Origin: Candidatus Gastranaerophilales bacterium
GTDB lineage: Bacteria > Cyanobacteriota > Vampirovibrionia > Gastranaerophilales > Gastranaerophilaceae
Assembly: GCA_944323475.1 (NCBI GenBank)
Contig: CALUSQ010000003.1
Coordinates: forward strand, 79,113 to 143,112
Length of the DNA: 64,000 nt
Reading direction: 5' to 3'
The position numbers and the translations under genes are program-made. Under the pieces are notes generated by a model that worked only from the letters and a program-made list of their open reading frames with translations, made no database searches and was not told where the DNA came from. Within the stretch, counting starts at the first letter, position 1. Each line of letters begins with the position of its first letter. Shown in pieces: positions 58,303 to 64,000 of the stretch.

Positions 58303-58385
58303 CAAAACTTTTATATTTTTATTTACAGAATTGAAAAAGCCTTTTGTGTATAGTAAATTTAATAGTAATTCGTGGAGTGAGGAAT

Positions 58386-60980
58386 ATGTCAAAGTCGGAA
58401 ATAAATTATATAAACAGCACAGATGTAGATATAAATGAAGCTACACCCATGCTCAAACAATTTTTAGAAATAAAAAAAAACAACCTTGATGTACTTCTCC
58501 TATACAGAATGGGCGATTTTTACGAAACTTTTTTTGAAGATGCTTTAGTTCTTTCAAAAGATTTGGAAATCACACTAACAAGTCGAGAAGGCGGAAATCT
58601 TGGCAGAATCCCAATGGCAGGCATTCCGGCAAAAGCAATTGACAACTATCTACCCAAACTTTTAGAAAAAGGTCACAAAATCTCAATCTGCGAACAACTC
58701 GAAGATCCTGCAACAGCAAAAGGACTGGTTAAAAGAGATATTATAAAAACTATTACTGCAGGTACACTCACAGAAACAAACCTTTTAAAATCAAATGTCA
58801 ACAACTATCTTGCAGCAATAATAAAAGACAAAAAAACAGATACTTATGGATTTGCTTATACAGATATTTCGACAGGAGAGTTCAAAGTTACACAAACAGA
58901 TTTTTCAGAGCTTTTGAGCGAACTTTCAAGAATCAAACCTACCGAAATAGTAGTTCCAAAAATTTCTCAAAAAGTTTTACCTTTTCAATTTATTGGTGAT
59001 GAAAAAATAGACCTCCCTGCTGAAATTACAGACAATTACAATTGTTCAAAAATCAGTTACACAGCGTTTGATGAAGACAGAACAATAAAAAATATAAAAG
59101 AAATCTTCAAAGTAGAAACTCCTGAAATTTATGGTTTTTCGCAATATAAAGCAGGATTTTATGCTGCAAATGCAATTTTTGAATACCTTTTTAAAACTCA
59201 AAAAGAAAATTTTCCGAAATTTGAAAAAATAGATTCATACAGCTTGACTCAATTTGTTGCAATAGACTCTAATACAAGAAGAAATCTTGAACTCACCGAA
59301 ACATCAAGAGACAAAGCAAAATACGGCTCGCTTTTATGGGCAATCGACAACACTCACACAAATATGGGTACACGTCAGCTCAAAAAATGGTTGCATCAAC
59401 CATTAAAAAATCCCGAAAAAATTATAGAACGCCAAAATGCAGTAAAAGAACTGATACAAAATACAAGTGAAAGAATCAAGCTAATAGGTTTGTTAGAAAA
59501 AGTTTTTGACATCCAGCGTCTTTCAACAAAAGTCAGCAATAATAGTGCAAATCCCAGAGATTTTCTTGCTCTTAAAGACACTATCAATCTTCTTCCGGAA
59601 TTTTCAGATTGCTTAAAAAATTTCAACTCAAAACTTTTTGACTCTCTAACAAACACCAGAAACAATTTGCTTGAGTTTGCACAAATTATTGAAAAAACAA
59701 TCTCTGATGATGCACCAATTACAATAAAAGAAGGTAATATCATCAAAGAAGGTGTTTCAGGAGATTTGGATTACTACAGAGAGCTCCTTCATGGCGGAAA
59801 AAATTGGTTAGTAGATTTTGAAAACAAACAAAAAGAAGAAACAGGCATAAAATTTTTAAAAGTAGGTTTTTCAAAAACTTTTGGCTATTTTATAGAAGTT
59901 TCAAATTCTAATTTAAACATGGTCCCTGACCACTATATCAGACGCCAGACTTTAACTAATGGTGAAAGATTTATCACAGAAGAACTAAAAAAACATGAGT
60001 CTGATGTTTTGTCGGCACAATCAAAATCTATGGAATTGGAATACAAAATATTCTCTGATATGAGAGAATACTCCAAAGAGTTTGTTGATGCAATAAGGGA
60101 AGTATCAGAAGCTCTTGCAAATCTTGATGTGTTAGTATCTTTTGCAATATGCGCAGTTGAAAACAAATATGTTTGCCCACAAATCGATGATTCAAATACA
60201 CTTTTTATAAAAGAAGGCAGACATCCTGTTTTAGAAAAAATTCTACCAATGGGACAATATGTTGCAAATGATTTGAAACTTACAGCAGACAACAACTCTC
60301 AGCAAGAAACTCAGTTTATGATTCTTACAGGCCCCAATATGGCAGGTAAATCTACATACATGAGACAAAATGCGTTAATAGTTATACTTGCTCAAATAGG
60401 AAGCTTTGTCCCTTGTTCTGCCGCAAAAATCGGTATAGTAGACAAAATCTTTACAAGAGTAGGAGCAGTAGATGATTTGTCATTAGGACAATCTACATTT
60501 ATGGTAGAAATGAATGAAACAGCTTTCATATTAAATTCAGCAACAGAAAAAAGTCTTATCCTTCTGGATGAAATAGGAAGAGGAACAAGCACTTATGACG
60601 GAGTTGCGATTGCTTGGAGTGTTGCACAATATATTGCAGAAAAGATAAAAGCAAGAACAATTTTTGCTACACACTATCATGAATTGAATGTTATGAGCTC
60701 TATATTCCCGCAAATAAAAAATTATCGTGTAACTATTTCTGAAAATGAAGGTGAAATTATATTTTTACGTAAAGTTATAGAAGGTTCGGCAAGCAAAAGC
60801 TATGGTATTCAAGTTGCCAAAATGGCAGGATTACCTTCTTCTGTCATAAAAACAGCAGAAGATATGATGACAAAAATGCAAATTGACTATGCAAAAGATC
60901 TTTCTGTCAACAGACGTAAAAACAAAATACCTGAAGCACAAGTGCCTCAGCTATCTTTGATTTTTAATGATAAAGATTAA
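58386..60980 (+). CDS. mutS: DNA mismatch repair protein MutS
   Basis: Recognises mismatches and small loops and starts repair. The start is placed at 58386, with GTGAGGAAT just upstream. Domains in order: mismatch-binding domain I (LLLYRMGDFYETFFEDA, with the Phe-x-Glu mismatch wedge in DFYETF); connector; lever/clamp (about 250-550); and the ATPase: Walker A TGPNMAGKSTYMRQNA, then FMVEMNETAFIL, the signature LDEIGRGTSTYDG, and ATHYHELN. About 864 residues, full-length MutS1. mutL is not in the window. Confidence 0.98.
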   Translation: MSKSEINYINSTDVDINEATPMLKQFLEIKKNNLDVLLLYRMGDFYETFFEDALVLSKDLEITLTSREGGNLGRIPMAGIPAKAIDNYLPKLLEKGHKISICEQLEDPATAKGLVKRDIIKTITAGTLTETNLLKSNVNNYLAAIIKDKKTDTYGFAYTDISTGEFKVTQTDFSELLSELSRIKPTEIVVPKISQKVLPFQFIGDEKIDLPAEITDNYNCSKISYTAFDEDRTIKNIKEIFKVETPEIYGFSQYKAGFYAANAIFEYLFKTQKENFPKFEKIDSYSLTQFVAIDSNTRRNLELTETSRDKAKYGSLLWAIDNTHTNMGTRQLKKWLHQPLKNPEKIIERQNAVKELIQNTSERIKLIGLLEKVFDIQRLSTKVSNNSANPRDFLALKDTINLLPEFSDCLKNFNSKLFDSLTNTRNNLLEFAQIIEKTISDDAPITIKEGNIIKEGVSGDLDYYRELLHGGKNWLVDFENKQKEETGIKFLKVGFSKTFGYFIEVSNSNLNMVPDHYIRRQTLTNGERFITEELKKHESDVLSAQSKSMELEYKIFSDMREYSKEFVDAIREVSEALANLDVLVSFAICAVENKYVCPQIDDSNTLFIKEGRHPVLEKILPMGQYVANDLKLTADNNSQQETQFMILTGPNMAGKSTYMRQNALIVILAQIGSFVPCSAAKIGIVDKIFTRVGAVDDLSLGQSTFMVEMNETAFILNSATEKSLILLDEIGRGTSTYDGVAIAWSVAQYIAEKIKARTIFATHYHELNVMSSIFPQIKNYRVTISENEGEIIFLRKVIEGSASKSYGIQVAKMAGLPSSVIKTAEDMMTKMQIDYAKDLSVNRRKNKIPEAQVPQLSLIFNDKD

Positions 60981-60985
60981 TAATT

Positions 60986-61660
60986 TTAATCTTCACTTAT
61001 ACCTCTAGCAAGCTTCATACCGTATACAATACTGCTAAGTTTACTTAACGAAGCATCGTCTTTCAATGATGACATTGCAAGCTTAAGAAAATCTACAGCA
61101 TTTTTATCTTTTGCTATTTTCTTAAATTCTGTCATCATATAAATCATATTTTGTTTTGCTTCAACATCAATAGAATTTTTTATAACTTTTTCTTTGCCGT
61201 CTGGATAAAAGACCACTATTTTTGATGTTTTCTTATCTTCAAAATATTCTACAAAAACAGGTTTGTTAATCAATTTTGCAGTTTTTGCCATACTCTCATC
61301 TATACTTGTTTTTGGAACATTAGCTTTTTCTACACTATTTGGGTGCAACTGCACTATATTGCTTTCATTTTTGTCTTTTGTACTATTAACAACAAAAGCA
61401 GCTGTGTTGTCAGTACCTGTGAGCGCACCTTCGTTTTCATCAATCAAAAATTCAAAATCAAAAATCTCTGTTGGTGATACATCAAGAGCAATACATATTT
61501 TCTCCAAAGTTTTGCACGATGGAAAATGTTCTCCTGTTTCAATTTTTGATAGTTGTCTGGAATGAATTCGAATAATTTCAGAAAGTTCTTCTTGAGTAAT
61601 GTTTCTCAACTTTCTAAGCAGCTTGATATTGCTGCCAACACCTGATTTAAAATTTGCCAT
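60986..61660 (-). CDS. XRE-family regulator with extended C-terminal domain
   Basis: The start is set at 61660, because AAAGGACG lies before it; the in-frame ATG at 61675 overlaps that site. The HTH (about 8-62: GSNIKLLRKLRNITQEELSEIIRIHSRQLSKIETGEHFPSCKTLEKICIAL) is Cro/C1-type, followed by SPTEIFDFEF as in the 57369 regulator. The additional part (about 90-224) includes PVFVEYFEDKKTSKIVVFYPDGKEKVIKN, a strand unit like that of the proteins at 3734 and 13264, then a helical region. Ligand unknown. It converges on mutS with a 5-base gap. Confidence 0.87.
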   Translation of the reverse strand: MANFKSGVGSNIKLLRKLRNITQEELSEIIRIHSRQLSKIETGEHFPSCKTLEKICIALDVSPTEIFDFEFLIDENEGALTGTDNTAAFVVNSTKDKNESNIVQLHPNSVEKANVPKTSIDESMAKTAKLINKPVFVEYFEDKKTSKIVVFYPDGKEKVIKNSIDVEAKQNMIYMMTEFKKIAKDKNAVDFLKLAMSSLKDDASLSKLSSIVYGMKLARGISED

Positions 61661-61874
61661 AACACGTCCTTTCATTCAGTATATAAGCCTTAAATAATTA
61701 ATTTAACGTTTTATCACGACTAATAATCAGAGCAAAAAATATTGACTTAGGCGTTTTATGACGTATTATGAAAAAATACACAATGTTTTACATTGTACAA
61801 AATACCAAGTACTAATTATCATTTTTATTTAAAAAATTCTGTTAACTAAGCATCTTTAGATTTTATGTAATTTT

Positions 61875-62636
61875 ATGAGTCCGAAAAAAAACAAAAACAT
61901 TTTTACATATATCCCCTCAAACACTCCTTTTTACACAAATTTGTGTCTAAAAACCTGGGAAATAAACAAACCTAAAAATTATAATATTATTATTCTTAAC
62001 CCCCAAAATATTTCACAATATTTACCTAAAGATTTGATGCCTCTAAATTTCACAACAAAACAAATAGAAAATTTTTCATTTACCCAAGATTTTGTTGCTT
62101 CTTTGGTTTTGTATAACTACGGGGGAATATTTCTCGAACCTAATATTATAATGACTGATAAATTTAAGACAAATGAAATCCTTCTAAAAAACACTGATTT
62201 AGTTGTATTCTCCGATAATAGATACAACATTTGTCAAGGTTTTATGATGGGAAATAAAAATTCAAAAGTTCTTGAAGAGCTAATAAGAAGATACAACTTT
62301 ATGAAATATATCCCTATAGAAATACAAAATTCAAGAAATTTTATACTAAACGATGTACTAAAAATGTTTTCCAAAAACGATGTTTTGGCATTAAATATAG
62401 ACAGATCGGGATATTACACGGAAAAATCTATGTATAGCCTAAGCAATGAATACCTTCATAAAAAATATTTTTACACAAATGCATCAAATACTGATGATTT
62501 TTTTGAACTATGCCAAGGACTTGCATACTTAAATCCTAATTTTATACCGGAAGAATTTAAAAATATAAAAGAAAAAGATTTTCTCAAACAAGATATTTTG
62601 TTAGCACAAATTTTTAAGAAAATTTTAAATGTATAA
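61875..62636 (+). CDS. Capsular-type glycosyltransferase homologue with degenerate DXD motif
   Basis: Similar in plan to the protein at 54062: a start with several aromatic residues (IFTYIPSNTPFYTNLCLKTWEINKPKNY), then QDFVASLVLYNYGGIFLEPNIIM (about 71-93) where the active enzyme has YKYGGIWFDTDTLV. Here the metal-binding D-x-D is E88-P-N90. The C-terminal part is similar (KEKDFLKQDILLAQIF in place of KNQFLSQDITLSNIL). 253 residues. It may be catalytically inactive or metal-independent. It stands alone, without other polysaccharide genes. No strong ribosome-binding site was seen. Confidence 0.75.
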   Translation: MSPKKNKNIFTYIPSNTPFYTNLCLKTWEINKPKNYNIIILNPQNISQYLPKDLMPLNFTTKQIENFSFTQDFVASLVLYNYGGIFLEPNIIMTDKFKTNEILLKNTDLVVFSDNRYNICQGFMMGNKNSKVLEELIRRYNFMKYIPIEIQNSRNFILNDVLKMFSKNDVLALNIDRSGYYTEKSMYSLSNEYLHKKYFYTNASNTDDFFELCQGLAYLNPNFIPEEFKNIKEKDFLKQDILLAQIFKKILNV

Positions 62637-62730
62637 AACTATTAGCCCACTATCTCTTTTTCTCACGTAAAGCTCAATTTATACTTTTTAAAGCTTAAAA
62701 ACTTTCCAAAGACTAAAAGGATAATCTGCA

Positions 62731-63447
62731 ATGTATAAATTACGTTTGAGAGAAAAACGCGGAAAAACACAGACCAACTGGCTTGACAGTGCGCATACCT
62801 TTTCATTTGCCCAATATTTTGACATGTTTAACATGGGCTTTAGTGATCTTCGAGTAATAAACGATGATACTATTGAACCAAATGGCGGCTTTGATCTACA
62901 CGCACATGCAAATATGGAAATCGTTAGCATAGTTATACAAGGTGAACTTGAACACAAAGACACGGAAGGAAACACAAATTTTTTAAAAGCTGGAGATGTC
63001 CAAGTAATGACAACGGGTTCAGGTATATTACACAGTGAATTTAATCCATCAAATACAAATAAAACAAGAATCTTAGAAATTTGGATTTTGCCTGAAAAAA
63101 AAGAATTAAAACCAAAATACAAAGCCAAACATTTTTCAAAAGAAAGTATGCATAATCAATTAAAGTTAATAGTTTCAAAAAATGGTAATAACAATTCACT
63201 AAAAATTCATCAAAATGCTTCAATATATCAGTCTATTATCGAAGCAGACAAAACTGTATTTTTTAATATGCCTGAAAATAAAAAATTTTGGATTCAGGTT
63301 ATAAAAGGAGCTATTGAAGTAAACTCCAATATTCTTGAAGCCGGCGATGGAATATCCATTGTCAATGAAAGCGGAATTTTAGAAATAGCAGGAGTTGACT
63401 TTGAATCCAATTTTTTGTTGTTCGAATTAAGAAATCTCACTATATAG
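62731..63447 (+). CDS. Pirin-family bicupin (YhhW-like)
   Basis: Cytoplasmic bicupin, in some members a quercetin 2,3-dioxygenase, in others without known activity. The N-terminal cupin carries the metal ligands His57, His59, His101 and Glu103, in FDLHAHANMEIVS and GILHSEFNP. The second cupin is at about 140-238. At 238 residues it has usual length. No close functional neighbour; metK follows after about 105 bases, with its own promoter. Confidence 0.9.
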   Translation: MYKLRLREKRGKTQTNWLDSAHTFSFAQYFDMFNMGFSDLRVINDDTIEPNGGFDLHAHANMEIVSIVIQGELEHKDTEGNTNFLKAGDVQVMTTGSGILHSEFNPSNTNKTRILEIWILPEKKELKPKYKAKHFSKESMHNQLKLIVSKNGNNNSLKIHQNASIYQSIIEADKTVFFNMPENKKFWIQVIKGAIEVNSNILEAGDGISIVNESGILEIAGVDFESNFLLFELRNLTI

Positions 63448-63469
63448 ATTAAGCTATGTAACACTATGT

Positions 63470-63498
63470 TTGACCAATGTTTTCCTTTGATTTACTAT
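63470..63498 (+). promoter_or_regulatory. Sigma-70 promoter of metK
   Basis: TTGACC, 17-base spacer, TACTAT. The transcription start is expected near 63505, giving a 5' leader of about 48 bases. Confidence 0.7.
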
Positions 63499-63507
63499 GT
63501 TCGTAAT

Positions 63508-63525
63508 CCCGGAGAGTCACCCGGG
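63508..63525 (+). other. Leader hairpin before metK
   Basis: CCCGG-AGAGTCAC-CCGGG hairpin in the short metK leader, followed by an AAAGGGAA ribosome-binding site. It is too small to be a known SAM riboswitch class, and the role is not known. Confidence 0.5.
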
Positions 63526-63532
63526 TAAAATT

Positions 63533-63556
63533 ATGAAAGGGAACATAACAAAATGA
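63533..63556 (+). CDS. Possible 7-codon upstream reading frame before metK
   Basis: ATG-AAA-GGG-AAC-ATA-ACA-AAA-TGA encodes MKGNITK. Its stop codon overlaps the metK ATG as ATGA, the arrangement used for translational coupling. Its AAAGGG is also the ribosome-binding site for metK, so the frame may be incidental. Confidence 0.25.
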   Translation: MKGNITK

Positions 63557-64000
63557 CATCAAAAAGATTTCTTTTTACGTCAGAATCAGTTACAGAAGGT
63601 CACCCTGATAAAGTGTGCGACCAAATTTCTGACGCAATTTTAGATGAATTCCTTACTAAAGACAAAAGCTCAAGAGTTGCTGCAGAAACAACAGTAACAA
63701 CTGGTATGGCTCTTGTTTGTGGAGAAATCACATCTGACTGCTACGTGGATATTCCAGCAGTAGTAAGAAATACTATCAAAAATATCGGTTATGCCGGTGC
63801 AGAAGGTGGCGGTTTTGATTACAAAAACTGTGCTGTTTTAACATCTATCGACGAACAATCAACAGATATTGCAGGCGGTGTAAACAAAGCTCTAGAATCA
63901 AGAAGCAACAATGCTGACACTTCATCCTCCGAAACAGAAGACGTAGGTGCAGGTGACCAAGGTATTATGTTCGGTTTTGCTTGTGATGAGACACCGGAAC
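63553..64000 (+). CDS. metK: S-adenosylmethionine synthetase, 5' part (continues beyond window)
   Basis: Makes S-adenosylmethionine from methionine and ATP. The first 149 codons are present. [27 protein letters not shown] (8-34) and [18 protein letters not shown] (near 132-149) are the MetK signatures. Between lies [19 protein letters not shown]. Cut by the window end. Preceded by its own promoter and hairpin leader. Confidence 0.97.
   Translation, partial: MTSKRFLFTSESVTEGHPDKVCDQISDAILDEFLTKDKSSRVAAETTVTTGMALVCGEITSDCYVDIPAVVRNTIKNIGYAGAEGGGFDYKNCAVLTSIDEQSTDIAGGVNKALESRSNNADTSSSETEDVGAGDQGIMFGFACDETPE

Noticed and set aside
63499..63552. A known SAM riboswitch before metK
   Set aside because: The leader is only about 48 bases long from the predicted start, and no SAM-I, SAM-II or SAM-III core sequence is present.
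1..64000. CRISPR arrays, insertion sequences, prophage or attachment-site duplications
   Set aside because: No spaced direct repeats, transposase or integrase genes, or duplicated tRNA ends were seen. The tRNA-Glu at 58.2 kb has no adjacent mobile element.

Overview
The window is AT-rich, densely packed bacterial chromosome using the standard bacterial code. The content suggests an anaerobic, non-photosynthetic relative of cyanobacteria, of the gut Gastranaerophilales/Melainabacteria (Vampirovibrionia) type. Three things point that way: a tRNA-Glu whose D-arm closely matches the cyanobacterial/plastid form; an alanine-glyoxylate-type aminotransferase of the cyanobacterial sort; and a sigma factor beside an anti-sigma-like protein whose N-terminus resembles the cyanobacterial DUF1822 family. 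Peptidoglycan hydrolases, a heptosyltransferase and a TonB-like C-terminal domain suggest a Gram-negative envelope. No photosynthesis genes, insertion sequences, prophages or CRISPR arrays were seen, and no stretch above 300 bases lacks a gene. The lineage is inferred and was not tested by a search.

Layout. 1-6 kb: lytic transglycosylase, an orphan oligopeptide-ABC ATPase, two proteins of unknown role and a secreted M48 protease. 6-8 kb: queE with a DnaJ-like co-chaperone. 8-12.5 kb: a five-gene unit (HAD phosphatase, class III aminotransferase, alpha/beta hydrolase with a cysteine nucleophile, small membrane protein, BioF-like synthase). 12.5-15 kb: a secreted TPR protein, a predicted mono-ADP-ribosyltransferase and two small genes downstream of valS. 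15-22 kb: valS, the shikimate genes aroC-aroK-aroB and a two-subunit serine dehydratase. 22-30 kb: sugar-type MFS transporter, two small lineage-type proteins, a 6S-like RNA, gmk, a degenerate histidine kinase, rpmI-rplT with a structured leader, and birA. 30-41.5 kb: cell-wall amidase; a one-carbon unit (MetE-like protein, CooC-like ATPase, folD); heptosyltransferase; phosphohexomutase; a repeat protein; a homocitrate-synthase-like enzyme; scpB. 41.5-48.3 kb: the most unusual block, made of an anti-sigma/TonB-like membrane protein, an ECF-like sigma factor and a large zinc-ribbon/P-loop ATPase. 48.5-53.2 kb: era, rpsA, ispH and a class V aminotransferase. 53.2-57.3 kb: a five-gene surface-polysaccharide cluster. 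57.3-64 kb: two XRE regulators, a NifX-like protein, tRNA-Glu, mutS, a second capsular-type glycosyltransferase, a pirin and the start of metK.

Working together. Housekeeping genes (translation, nucleotide and aromatic synthesis, isoprenoids, mismatch repair) alternate with envelope functions. The strongest candidate for an undescribed system is the 41.5-48.3 kb sigma/anti-sigma/ATPase block. Other points of interest are the ADP-ribosyltransferase, the inactive-looking histidine kinase, a probably leaderless gmk message, and a shared TGAAAPV motif in two neighbouring exported proteins.
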